Positions 53,466 through 63,885 of a DNA stretch of 64,000 bases are shown piece after piece. The stretch covers positions 310,001 through 374,000 of the forward strand of contig JAJFFV010000005.1 of the NCBI GenBank assembly GCA_021776475.1, written 5' to 3'. Source of the stretch: Parvularculaceae bacterium. GTDB lineage: Bacteria; Pseudomonadota; Alphaproteobacteria; Caulobacterales; Parvularculaceae. Position 1 is the stretch's first letter. Each line of letters opens with the position of its first letter. The translations under genes were made by a program, and so were the position numbers. The notes below the pieces were generated by a model. It was not told the origin of the DNA. It did not search any database and worked only from the letters and a program-made list of their open reading frames with translations.

Positions 53466-54203
53466 TTATTCATTCCCGGCCAGCCTCGATCGTTCGGTTT
53501 CAAACAACTCACAAACCTGCACGAATACCGCAGGTGATGAACAATCCACCGGAAACGCTTTGAGGGGGTTATACCCCAAGGCATCAGCGTCATCTTTGAA
53601 TTCCCGGCTGGCAGAATTCGCCGCCGGTTCGATAACCCGGACATTTGCACTAACCAGAACAGGCTGCGTAGAAAATATGGCAAGCCAGCCACTTTCCGGC
53701 CTCGCTTCGCCGAGTATAAATTTATTAAAGTCTGTATAAATATGATCTCTTATTTCTTGCCCTGCGGGTGACTCAAATTCCGTCTCCAGAACGAGCGCAT
53801 TTGTATGAAGACGGTTGGATTTGTAAATTGAAACCTTTCCGGCAGCTCCAGTGGTGTTCAATACTCGAACTTGTGTACTGGCATGGCGGCATAGACCATC
53901 CGGGAAACAATTTCGGCCGAGCGGATCGCGCCTGTCCTCTGAACCTTGTCTTGTGTGATTGACAATGCGATTTTCATAGCCCAGCACGATCCAGACACAG
54001 GATGCCGGTCTTGCAGCGCACCGTCGATAGAACAACTGATCACCAAATTCCTCCGCCGCGCCGGGAATAATATCAGGAAAATCCATTCCAGTCGGCGGCT
54101 TCACTGTACCCGTAGGCCTCTCAGGTATCTGTGCAACCGCTACAAAACCAGCGAATAGAAAAACAGACAGACCTGCCGCGATAGTTCTAAGAATGATCAT
54201 CAT
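53466..54203 (-). CDS. Exported unknown protein
   Basis: 245 residues from the first of two adjacent ATG codons (54203), with GGGGG upstream; the track's 54257 is not supported. A signal peptide (IILRTIAAGLSVFLFAGFVAVA) ends before QIPERP. The mature part has three Cys pairs (FYRRCAARPASCVW, VDCSSPAVFVQVCELF) suited to disulfides in the periplasm, and an extended N-terminal Pro-rich stretch. Family not recognised. It is divergent from the S1/P1 nuclease. Confidence 0.7.
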   Translation of the reverse strand: MMIILRTIAAGLSVFLFAGFVAVAQIPERPTGTVKPPTGMDFPDIIPGAAEEFGDQLFYRRCAARPASCVWIVLGYENRIVNHTRQGSEDRRDPLGRNCFPDGLCRHASTQVRVLNTTGAAGKVSIYKSNRLHTNALVLETEFESPAGQEIRDHIYTDFNKFILGEARPESGWLAIFSTQPVLVSANVRVIEPAANSASREFKDDADALGYNPLKAFPVDCSSPAVFVQVCELFETERSRLAGNE

Positions 54204-54487
54204 GGCCCCCAAATTTTGCCTGCGCCTAACCGCAAGCAAGCGAATGCTACACGACAAATTGTTCCCGGAAAACCCACAACATTAAGGTCGCATTTGCTGC
54301 GTGCGAATAGTGAACGCCGCCCATAAACTCAGCAGCGTGAGTGTGCGCCGAAGGGCCATAATGTTCAGTCGGAAATTTTACTGTATTGCCATCGCCGAAT
54401 AAAGCAGGCCCCACAAACAGCAATGGCTAAAAGTGGACACTCACCGGCGATGGATGATAAGAGAGACCATAAAAAATGGGGATGAAC

Positions 54488-55276
54488 ATGGCATTCATGA
54501 AAGCAGCTTTGACAACGGCTACGACTATCGTAAGTCTAGTGATCGCAACGCCGACCTTTGCTTGGGGCAAAACTGGCCACCGCGTTACAGGGGAGATTGC
54601 AGATTACTACCTGTCCGATGATGCGCGTTTGGCAATAGAGGAAATTCTCGGAACGGAATCATTGGCCGAAGCGTCAACCTGGGCTGACGAAATGCGGTCT
54701 AATCCCAGCGAATTTTGGCAGCGTACCGCAAACCCCTATCACTATGTGACAGTGCCTGCTGGAAAAATCTACAACGACGTTGGCGCACCCGACGAAGGTG
54801 ATGCCGTGACCGCGCTTGCACAATTTGCAGAGATACTAACCGATCCGAACAGCACTTTGGCAGAAAAGCAACTTGCCTTGCGCTTTACCGTGCACCTCAT
54901 TGGCGATTTGCATCAACCACTCCATGCGGGAAACGGAACTGACCGGGGTGGTAACAATTTCAAAGTGACTTGGTTTGGCGAAGAGTCGAATCTTCACCGC
55001 GTCTGGGACAGCGGTATCATTGATCACGAGCAGCTTTCATATACCGAGTGGAGCGAATGGCTTCTGGCACGGGTATCCGACGCAGAATCAGTGATGGAAC
55101 CCGACCCATTGACCTGGATTTCAGAAAGCGCTGCGCTGCGCGACACAATTTATCCTGAAGAGCAATATCTTGCATGGGATTATGTCTATACTCATCGTGA
55201 AAGTGTCCGATCACGCCTGACTTTAGGCGGTATTAGGATGGCGGCTTATTTCAATGATTTGTTTGGTGAAAACTAA
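54488..55276 (+). CDS. S1/P1 family nuclease, secreted
   Basis: About 262 residues. The signal peptide ends TPTFA, and the mature protein begins WGKTGHRVTGEIA; in S1/P1 nucleases the N-terminal Trp itself binds zinc, which fits exactly. Further zinc ligands lie in STWADEM, HYVTVP, RFTVHLIGDLHQPLHAGN and GGNNFKVTWF. It cleaves single-stranded DNA or RNA outside the cytoplasm. Three ATGs occur at 54476, 54482 and 54488; GGGG six bases before the last favours it. Confidence 0.93.
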   Translation: MAFMKAALTTATTIVSLVIATPTFAWGKTGHRVTGEIADYYLSDDARLAIEEILGTESLAEASTWADEMRSNPSEFWQRTANPYHYVTVPAGKIYNDVGAPDEGDAVTALAQFAEILTDPNSTLAEKQLALRFTVHLIGDLHQPLHAGNGTDRGGNNFKVTWFGEESNLHRVWDSGIIDHEQLSYTEWSEWLLARVSDAESVMEPDPLTWISESAALRDTIYPEEQYLAWDYVYTHRESVRSRLTLGGIRMAAYFNDLFGEN

Positions 55277-55373
55277 AATCGCAGCAGACGATTTTACGCA
55301 GCATGCGAGACGCCATAAACCCAGAGCTTGTCAGAAATCAGAGCATGGCGGATGCCGGGACTACCAATGATAT

Positions 55374-55396
55374 ACCTGCCTTGGAGGCATGCAGGT
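55374..55396. terminator. Hairpin between convergent nuclease and mmsB
   Basis: ACCTGC-CTTGGAGGCAT-GCAGGT, six perfect pairs with an alternative inner TGCC/GGCA pairing. It is 97 bases past the nuclease stop and 14 bases past the mmsB stop on the other strand. No T tract. Confidence 0.4.
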
Positions 55397-55409
55397 TAAA
55401 AGAATAGAC

Positions 55410-56306
55410 CTAACCCAACTCGCCATTGATCAGTTTCATCACGCCAGAAAAATCGAGGTCTTCGGCAGCCGCAGCTTCCATCATCGCGTATAGCTGCTCG
55501 GCATGGGAGCCAAGAGGAATGGAGGCGTCGGCGCGTTCCGCGATACCGTGGGCAAGCCGCAAATCTTTCAGCATCATGGCGGCCGAAAAACCCGGCTGGT
55601 AGTCGCGGTTGGCGGGCGATGCCGGCACCGGTCCTGGCGCCGGACAATAGGACGTCATCGACCAGCACTGGCCGGACGCAGTGGAGGAAATATCAAAAAA
55701 AGTCTGCGCATCAAGACCCAGCCTCTCAGCGAGATTGAACGCTTCACAGGTGCCGATCATCGAGATTCCGAGTAACAGATTGTTGCACACTTTGGCGACC
55801 TGACCGTTGCCGAGGGCGCCTGCGTGAATGACGTTCTTGCCCATGACCTCAAGATAAGGCCGGGCTTTGTCGAAGTCCTCCTTCTCGCCGCCAGCCATAA
55901 AAGTCAGTGTACCCGCTTCTGCCGCTACTGTGCCGCCGGAGACCGGTGCATCAACAAACGGAAAGCCGCGCTCCCTGGCGCCCGCGCCAATCGCTCGTGC
56001 GGTATCAACGTCAATCGTCGAGCAGTCGATGAATATCGTGCCCGGTTTGATCGACGATGGTAATCCGTCCGGGCCCGTATAAACATCAGCCACATGTTTA
56101 CCAGCAGGCAGCATTGTGATCACGACATCAATATCGCCGGCAAGAAACTCGGACAGTTTGTCAACGCCCTCACCGCCGCCGCTGACATGAGCCGCCACAA
56201 GGTCGCTCACCAGATCACACCCGTAAACCGTGTGACCAGCTTTCACTAGATTGGCCGCCATGCCCGATCCCATATTGCCAAGGCCAATAAAAAGAATGCC
56301 GCTCAT
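55410..56306 (-). CDS. mmsB: 3-hydroxyisobutyrate dehydrogenase
   Basis: 298 residues. NAD-binding FIGLGNMGSGMAANLVKAGH, DAPVSGGTVAAEAGTLTFMAGG as the substrate loop, and the catalytic Lys in GNGQVAKVCNNLLLG. It oxidises 3-hydroxyisobutyrate to methylmalonate semialdehyde in valine breakdown. Its usual partner mmsA survives here only as a fragment 0.7 kb upstream, so the semialdehyde step must be done elsewhere. An SDR gene precedes it. Confidence 0.94.
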   Translation of the reverse strand: MSGILFIGLGNMGSGMAANLVKAGHTVYGCDLVSDLVAAHVSGGGEGVDKLSEFLAGDIDVVITMLPAGKHVADVYTGPDGLPSSIKPGTIFIDCSTIDVDTARAIGAGARERGFPFVDAPVSGGTVAAEAGTLTFMAGGEKEDFDKARPYLEVMGKNVIHAGALGNGQVAKVCNNLLLGISMIGTCEAFNLAERLGLDAQTFFDISSTASGQCWSMTSYCPAPGPVPASPANRDYQPGFSAAMMLKDLRLAHGIAERADASIPLGSHAEQLYAMMEAAAAEDLDFSGVMKLINGELG

Positions 56307-56343
56307 GAAAAACTCCCCGAACGTCTTACTGTCGTCGGTAGGA

Positions 56344-57033
56344 TTACCACGGTATCTCGCTGCCCGTGTAGTTCAGAAACGTTGCCCGTTCAGTCGGCGC
56401 TAAGGTATCGATCACCTGTCGCATGCCTTTGACGCTGTTTTCAGGCGACAGCGGCGCCATGCTGCCCCCCATTTCGGTCTTCACCCAGCCGGGATGCAAC
56501 ACTACCGTGGCAATACCATCCGCATTCAGCATGGCGGCGGATGCCTGCATGGCCATGTTGAGTGCCGCTTTTGATGTTCGATACGCAACAGCCCCGCCGC
56601 TTGTGTCATCAATCGAGCCCATCTGCGACGAAATACAGACCAGCTTTTTCTGTTCACTTCGTTTCAGATGTGGTGCGAAGGCTTCAGCTGTCGCGGTTGC
56701 CCCGAGCGTGTTGACTTCCAGCGTCTCAAGCCAGCTCTCATAGTGAAGTTCACCGAACGTCTGCATGGAGCCATCCGGTTTTCTGCCACCAATACCAGCA
56801 TTGGCAATGACGATGTCAAACGGCATATCAAGACTGTCCGCCAGCTGACGGATAGCTCTACGATCCTTCACGTCCAGCATGTGAACTGTAACCTCACCTG
56901 CGACAGAATTCAGATCTTCAGCACCTTCCGGCGACCGGCAGGTTGCGTGAACCGTCCAGCCGTCGGCAGCATACTGCCGGACAAACTCCAGCCCAATCCC
57001 ACGATTGGCTCCAGTGATTAGAATGTTTGGCAT
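56344..57033 (-). CDS. SDR family oxidoreductase
   Basis: 229 residues with the classical short-chain dehydrogenase motifs: ILITGANRGIGLEFV, NAGIGG, VCISSQMGSI with the catalytic Ser, and YRTSKAALN (Tyr-x-x-x-Lys). LHPGWVKTEMGG follows. Related proteins include C-factor-like and carbonyl reductase-like SDRs; the substrate is unknown. AGGCGG precedes its ATG, just after the mmsA remnant's stop. Confidence 0.9.
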   Translation of the reverse strand: MPNILITGANRGIGLEFVRQYAADGWTVHATCRSPEGAEDLNSVAGEVTVHMLDVKDRRAIRQLADSLDMPFDIVIANAGIGGRKPDGSMQTFGELHYESWLETLEVNTLGATATAEAFAPHLKRSEQKKLVCISSQMGSIDDTSGGAVAYRTSKAALNMAMQASAAMLNADGIATVVLHPGWVKTEMGGSMAPLSPENSVKGMRQVIDTLAPTERATFLNYTGSEIPW

Positions 57034-57042
57034 TGTTACCGC

Positions 57043-57246
57043 CTATTTCATTGTTGGAATAACGAATTCGGACCCTTGTAGATCGTCTGCCGAAAACGCT
57101 TTTGCTGAAGCGTCAATCGCCCGTTTTACATCTTCCGTCGACGCCAAGATCGATTGCGCCTGCACTTTCCCTGTTGTCGGGCCATGCCGGCGCGACGAAC
57201 TGCCTGCGCCATGCTCACCATTGATAAAATGTCCAAGCGTGTTCAT
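57043..57246 (-). pseudogene. mmsA: 5' remnant of methylmalonate-semialdehyde dehydrogenase
   Basis: From ATG at 57246 the protein reads MNTLGHFINGEHGAGSSS, and then TTGKVQAQSILASTEDVKRA, which is the N-terminus of CoA-acylating aldehyde dehydrogenases of the MmsA type (about 500 residues). After ASAKAF near residue 50 the similarity ends and the frame stops at residue 67. The segment where the family usually has VYNPATG is shortened. So most of the gene has been deleted, leaving the first tenth between mmsB-SDR and the thiolase, where mmsA is expected. It is unlikely to be functional. Confidence 0.75.
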
Positions 57247-57265
57247 GTCCGTTTCTACCGGAACC

Positions 57266-58459
57266 CTATGTCGCCAGTTCAAACGCCATCGCTGTCGCTT
57301 CGCCGCCGCCAATACATAATGATGCAACACCGGTTTTAAGGCCACGCTTCTCAAGTGCATTCAGCAAAGTCACAATAATGCGCGCACCTGACGCACCAAT
57401 TGGATGACCAAGCGCACAGGCGCCGCCGTGAACATTGATCTTCTCATGCGGGATCGACAACTCCTTCATCGCCGCCATTGGCACAACCGCAAATGCTTCG
57501 TTCACTTCAAACAAGTCAACATCGCCAACCTTCCAGCCAAGATCATCCATCAGATCTTCAATCGCGGTCACCGGCGCCGTCGTGAACCAGGCCGGCTCCT
57601 GCGCGTGCGTCCCCTGTGCCAGCACCCGTGCTATGGCCTTCAGGCCACGCCGATCAGCTTCTGACTGACGCATCAGGACTATTGCCGCCGCGCCATCAGA
57701 AATCGACGAAGCATTGGCCGCTGTCACCGTGCCATCTTTCTTGAAGGCGGGTTTCAATGTCGGGATCTTGTCAGGTCGTGCCCGTGTCGGCTGCTCATCC
57801 TGCTCGATGGTAAAGTTGCCCTTGCGGGTCTCGACAGTTACAGCCGCGATTTCACCCACGAACTGGCCATTCTCTTGTGCCGCCAACGAGCGGTTCAAAC
57901 TCTCAATTGAATATTCGTCCTGCGCCTCGCGGGTAAACTGATATTTCTCCGCACACAGTTCAGCAAAGTTGCCCATCAAGCCGCCTTCATAAGCATCTTC
58001 CAGCCCGTCGAGAAACATGTGATCTTTTGCTTCCACATGACCAAGCCGGGCACCGGCGCGCATTTTCGGCAAAATGTATGGTGCATTGGTCATGCTCTCC
58101 ATACCGCCCGAGATACCGACGGTCAGCGAACCAGCGAGCAGACCATCGACCAGCTGCATGGTTGTCTTCATGCCCGAACCACACATCTTGTTGACTGTGG
58201 TGCACGGAACGGATTCTGGCAGGCCAGCTTTGAGCGCTGCCTGACGGGCAGGCGCCTGCCCCTGCCCTGCCGGCAGGACGCAGCCCATAATCACTTCATC
58301 AATATCGCCTTCGGGGAGGCCGGCATTTTTTAACACCGCACGGATTGCCTTGGCGCCAAGATCGGAACAGGTGAGTGACGAAAATTCACCCTGAAAGCTC
58401 GCAATCGGCGTCCGCGCCATGGAGACAACAACAATCGGATCTTCTGTTGGCAGTTTCAT
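57266..58459 (-). CDS. Acetyl-CoA C-acyltransferase (thiolase)
   Basis: 397 residues, a full thiolase. Acyl-accepting Cys in TTVNKMCGSGMKTTMQL near residue 90, base His in NVHGGACALGHPIGASGARI, and second Cys in SLCIGGGEATAMAFE. It either condenses two acetyl-CoA or cleaves 3-ketoacyl-CoA; the length and motifs fit the biosynthetic/AtoB-like group. It is divergent from the bkd operon and ends 20 bases before the mmsA remnant, so it belongs with branched-chain acyl-CoA metabolism. Confidence 0.93.
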   Translation of the reverse strand: MKLPTEDPIVVVSMARTPIASFQGEFSSLTCSDLGAKAIRAVLKNAGLPEGDIDEVIMGCVLPAGQGQAPARQAALKAGLPESVPCTTVNKMCGSGMKTTMQLVDGLLAGSLTVGISGGMESMTNAPYILPKMRAGARLGHVEAKDHMFLDGLEDAYEGGLMGNFAELCAEKYQFTREAQDEYSIESLNRSLAAQENGQFVGEIAAVTVETRKGNFTIEQDEQPTRARPDKIPTLKPAFKKDGTVTAANASSISDGAAAIVLMRQSEADRRGLKAIARVLAQGTHAQEPAWFTTAPVTAIEDLMDDLGWKVGDVDLFEVNEAFAVVPMAAMKELSIPHEKINVHGGACALGHPIGASGARIIVTLLNALEKRGLKTGVASLCIGGGEATAMAFELAT

Positions 58460-60098
<1,639 letters not shown>

Positions 60099-60101
60099 GC
60101 G

Positions 60102-61139
60102 ATGTTTGATGACAAGACAGAAACCAAAACCATGAACATGATCGAAGCGATCCGCGACGCCCACGATGTGATGATGGAACGCGACAGCAATGTCGTCGTG
60201 TTCGGTGAAGATGTCGGATATTTCGGCGGCGTCTTCCGCTGTACGGCTGGCCTGCAGGAAAAGTACGGAAAATCCCGTGCCTTCGATACGCCAATCTCTG
60301 AAAATGGCATTGTTGGTGCTGCTGTTGGCATGGCAGCTTACGGTCTGCGCCCCTGCGTCGAAGTGCAGTTCGCTGACTATATGTTCCCGGCCTATGACCA
60401 GATCACACAGGAAGCTGCACGTCTGCGCTTTCGCTCCAAGGGTCAGTTCACGGCGCCGATGACGATCCGCATGCCAACCGGCGGCGGTATTTTTGGCGGC
60501 ATGACCCACAGCCAGAGCCCGGAAGCTCTGTTTACCCACGTTGCGGGCCTCAAGACCGTGATTCCGTGTACCCCTTATGATGCCAAGGGCCTCTTGATCT
60601 CTGCGATTGAGGATGATGACCCGGTGATCTTCCTCGAACCTAAGCGGCTGTATAATGGTCCGTTCGATGGTCATCATGATCGTCCGGTCGTCCCCTGGTC
60701 AAAACACCCTGCAGGCGAAGTCCCAGTTGGCTACTACAACATTCCGCTCGGCAAGGCCGCGACGATCCGAGAAGGTAGTGACGTCACCGTCCTCGCCTAC
60801 GGCACGATGCGGTTTGTCGCGGAGGTTGCAGCTGAAGAAACTGGCGTCGATGCCGAGATCCTTGATCTCAGAACTCTGCTGCCGCTCGATTTGGAAGCGA
60901 TTGAACAATCCGTCAGGAAAACCGGTCGCTGTGTTATTATTCATGAAGCAACCCGCACGTCAGGCTTTGGTGCCGAGCTTCTGTCAATCGTGCAGGAAAG
61001 CTGCTTCTATCATCTGGAAGCCCCTGTGATGCGGGTGACAGGCTGGGACACGCCATATCCACACGCTCAGGAATGGGAATATTTTCCCGGACCAAAGCGC
61101 GTTGGCGAAGCACTGAAGAAAGTTATGGAGGCCGCATAG
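60102..61139 (+). CDS. bkdA2: Branched-chain 2-oxoacid dehydrogenase E1 beta
   Basis: 345 residues of the transketolase beta fold: MIEAIRDAHDVMMERDSNVVVFGEDVGYFGG at the N-terminus, DTPISENGIVGAAVGMAAYGLRP, VEVQFADYMFPAYDQI and, near the C-terminus, RVTGWDTPYPHAQEWEYFP. It starts three bases after bkdA1 with GGGAG upstream and is followed without a gap by the E2 gene. Forms the E1 tetramer with the alpha subunit. Confidence 0.95.
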   Translation: MFDDKTETKTMNMIEAIRDAHDVMMERDSNVVVFGEDVGYFGGVFRCTAGLQEKYGKSRAFDTPISENGIVGAAVGMAAYGLRPCVEVQFADYMFPAYDQITQEAARLRFRSKGQFTAPMTIRMPTGGGIFGGMTHSQSPEALFTHVAGLKTVIPCTPYDAKGLLISAIEDDDPVIFLEPKRLYNGPFDGHHDRPVVPWSKHPAGEVPVGYYNIPLGKAATIREGSDVTVLAYGTMRFVAEVAAEETGVDAEILDLRTLLPLDLEAIEQSVRKTGRCVIIHEATRTSGFGAELLSIVQESCFYHLEAPVMRVTGWDTPYPHAQEWEYFPGPKRVGEALKKVMEAA

Positions 61140-62471
61140 ATGGGTGTACATGTTATAAAGCTCCCCGATGTCGGCGAAGGCGTTGCTGAAGCGGAATTTG
61201 TCGAACTTCATGTGAAGCCCGGCGATGTCGTCAACCCCGACGATACGCTGGCCGATGTGATGACCGACAAGGCGACAGTGGAGATCCCTTCACCGGTCGC
61301 TGGCACGGTCATCTGGATCGGCCCGGCAGTGGGCGAGACAATCGCCGTCGGCTCGGAAGTCATCAAACTAGAAGTCGCTGGCGCCGGTAATACCAGGGAA
61401 GGCGCAAGTGCAGAAGCGCCGGCTCAAGCGGCAAACGGTTCTGCCAATGCCACGGCGGCCACTGTAAAAGCTGAAGCCGGGGCAAAAAAACCAACAAAAA
61501 AATCTATCCCTGTGCCGGCGGCAATAACGGAAAAAAAACCTGCGGCAGCGGCAACGGCTGCAGCACGACAAACTGGTGCTGCCCGTCAGGTTGGGGAAAA
61601 ACCGCTCGCCTCCCCCGCCGTGCGTAAACGTGCCTATGATCAGGGCGTCGATCTGCAATATGTTCACGGCTCAGGTCCGGCTGGCCGTATATCTCATGAA
61701 GATCTCGATGCGTTTATCGGCGGCGCCGCCCCGGTTCTGGCCCGAGGTCCTGGATACGCCCCGAACACAGAGATTGAAGAAATCAAAGTCATTGGCCTCA
61801 GACGCAAAATCGCCGAAAAAATGCAAGACGCCAAACGGCGCATCCCGCATTTTGCCTATGTCGAAGAAACTGACGTGACCGGCCTTGAAGATTTGCGCCA
61901 GCATATGAATGCAAACCGCCGGGACGGCCAGCCGAAACTGACTGTCCTGCCTTTTATCATGCGTGCACTGATTTTGGCCCTTAAGCAATATCCGCAAATG
62001 AATGCCCGGTTTGATGACGATAACGGTGTCGTTTATCGTTACGGCGGGTCGCATCTCGGGATCGCGACGCAAACACCGAACGGTCTGATCGTACCAGTAA
62101 TCCGGCATGCCGAAGCCAATGATCTGTGGACCAATGCACTGGAAATGAAACGTCTCGCCGATGCCGCGCGTGACGGGACGGCCAAGCGAGACGAGCTTGC
62201 CGGTTCAACGATCACCATCACCAGCCTTGGGGCCATGGGTGGCATTGTCACCACGCCGGTGATCAACCATCCGGAAGTCGCCATCATCGGCGTCAACAAA
62301 ATCATGACCCGCCCGGTTTACAATAGTGAAGGCCAATTAGTGCCGCGCAAGATGATGAACCTATCTTCGTCGTTTGATCACCGCGTCGTCGATGGCTGGG
62401 ACGCGGCTGAGTTCATTCAGACAATCAAAGCCTATCTGGAATTCCCGGCAACGATGTTTATGGACAACTGA
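61140..62471 (+). CDS. bkdB: Dihydrolipoamide acyltransferase E2 of branched-chain complex
   Basis: 443 residues. Lipoyl domain (1-78) with the lipoylated Lys in VMTDKATVEIPSP, an Ala/Lys-rich linker (85-150), peripheral subunit-binding domain ASPAVRKRAYDQGVDL..GSGPAGRI, and the catalytic domain ending in SSSFDHRVVDGWDAA (HxxxD). It transfers the branched acyl group to CoA and is the complex core. ATG immediately follows the bkdA2 stop; GGAGG is inside that gene. Confidence 0.95.
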   Translation: MGVHVIKLPDVGEGVAEAEFVELHVKPGDVVNPDDTLADVMTDKATVEIPSPVAGTVIWIGPAVGETIAVGSEVIKLEVAGAGNTREGASAEAPAQAANGSANATAATVKAEAGAKKPTKKSIPVPAAITEKKPAAAATAAARQTGAARQVGEKPLASPAVRKRAYDQGVDLQYVHGSGPAGRISHEDLDAFIGGAAPVLARGPGYAPNTEIEEIKVIGLRRKIAEKMQDAKRRIPHFAYVEETDVTGLEDLRQHMNANRRDGQPKLTVLPFIMRALILALKQYPQMNARFDDDNGVVYRYGGSHLGIATQTPNGLIVPVIRHAEANDLWTNALEMKRLADAARDGTAKRDELAGSTITITSLGAMGGIVTTPVINHPEVAIIGVNKIMTRPVYNSEGQLVPRKMMNLSSSFDHRVVDGWDAAEFIQTIKAYLEFPATMFMDN

Positions 62472-62484
62472 TAAGGATTAATCA

Positions 62485-63876
62485 GTGAACGACATTACTT
62501 GTAAAGTTCTTGTGCTGGGCGGTGGACCTGGCGGCTACGTCGCGGGTATCCGCGCCGGACAACTTGGCTTGGACACGGTGCTTATAGAAGGCCAAAAGCT
62601 TGGCGGCTGCTGCCTCAATGTCGGCTGCATCCCGTCCAAGGCGTTCATCCACGCCGCTAACGAAGTCGATAAAGTGAACCATTTCGCCAACGGCTCGGCC
62701 CTAGGCATCAAGGTCTCAAATCCTGAATTCACCCTTTCCAAAACCGTCGAATGGAAAGATGGGATCGTCAGCCGCCTCAACACCGGCGTCGCAGGCTTGC
62801 TCAAAAAAAATAAAGTCAAAATCATCGAGGGCTGGGGCGAGATGCAGGACGGCAAGACCTGCCTTGTCAAAACCGATGACGGCGAAGTTTTGATCCGCGC
62901 AGAGCACGTCATCCTAGCCACCGGCTCGATCTCGACGGCGCTGCCCAACCTACCCTTCGGTGATAAAATTGTATCATCGTCGGACATTCTTTCGCTCAAT
63001 GAAGTGCCCGCCAAACTGGCCGTCATTGGCGGCGGCTATATCGGTCTCGAACTTGGCATCGCCATGCGCAAGATGGGCAGTGATGTCACCATCGTTGAGG
63101 CAACTCCGTCGATCCTGCCGCAATATGACAAGTCGCTCACCAAACCGGTGATGAAACGAATGGACGAGCTTGGCATGACGGTAATGCTCAATGCCGTGGC
63201 CGACGGCCTTAACAACAAGGGCGACCTCACCATCCTCGACAAGGAAGGCAAAAAGCAGGTCATCAAGGCTGACAAAATCCTTGTCACCGTCGGTCGCTCA
63301 CCGCGCACTGAAGGCTGGGGTATCGAAAACCTGGCTCTCGATTTGGATGGACGCTTCCTCAAGATTGATGACCAGTGCTCGACTTCGATGAAAAGTGTCT
63401 GGGCAATTGGCGATGTCACCGGCGAGCCGATGCTGGCCCATCGCGCTATGGCACAAGGCGAAATGGTTGCGGAAATTATCGCAGGCCACAACCGCCGTTG
63501 GGACAAGCGCGCGATCCCGGCAATCTGCTTTACCGATCCTGAAGTCGTCAGTGTGGGTCTTTCTGAAACACAGGCAAAAGAACAAGGCCACGAGATTATG
63601 AAAGCCGAGTTCCCGTTCATGGCCAATGGTCGGGCCATGACGCAGGAAGATGAAACCGGCTTCGTCCGCATCATCGCCCGTAAAGACAATCACCTAATCC
63701 TCGGCGTTGAAGCCGTTGGTGGCGAAGTTTCCGAACTGTCAGCCGAGTTCGCACTGGCGATTGAAATGGGTGCGACCTTGGAAGACATCGCGGGCACCAT
63801 CCACGCACACCCGACCAAGAGTGAAGCCGTTCTGGAATCTGGGTTGCGGGCTTTGGGTCAGGCGTTGCATATTTAG
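62485..63876 (+). CDS. lpd: Dihydrolipoyl dehydrogenase E3
   Basis: 463 residues. FAD-binding VLVLGGGPGGYVAGIRAGQLG, redox Cys pair in GGCCLNVGCIPSKAFIHAA, NAD-binding VIGGGYIGLELG, FAD motif VWAIGDVTGEPMLAHRA and the C-terminal HAHPTKSEAVLE with the catalytic His and Glu. It reoxidises E2-bound lipoamide. GTG start with AAGGA upstream. As the last gene of the bkd operon it is probably the complex-specific E3 (LpdV-type). Confidence 0.96.
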   Translation: MNDITCKVLVLGGGPGGYVAGIRAGQLGLDTVLIEGQKLGGCCLNVGCIPSKAFIHAANEVDKVNHFANGSALGIKVSNPEFTLSKTVEWKDGIVSRLNTGVAGLLKKNKVKIIEGWGEMQDGKTCLVKTDDGEVLIRAEHVILATGSISTALPNLPFGDKIVSSSDILSLNEVPAKLAVIGGGYIGLELGIAMRKMGSDVTIVEATPSILPQYDKSLTKPVMKRMDELGMTVMLNAVADGLNNKGDLTILDKEGKKQVIKADKILVTVGRSPRTEGWGIENLALDLDGRFLKIDDQCSTSMKSVWAIGDVTGEPMLAHRAMAQGEMVAEIIAGHNRRWDKRAIPAICFTDPEVVSVGLSETQAKEQGHEIMKAEFPFMANGRAMTQEDETGFVRIIARKDNHLILGVEAVGGEVSELSAEFALAIEMGATLEDIAGTIHAHPTKSEAVLESGLRALGQALHI

Positions 63877-63885
63877 CGGTGGTGA

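Noticed and set aside
57266-57360. Upstream part of the 105-residue ORF that includes the mmsA remnant
   Set aside because: Those first residues are antisense to the thiolase 3' end; only the part from 57246 resembles MmsA.
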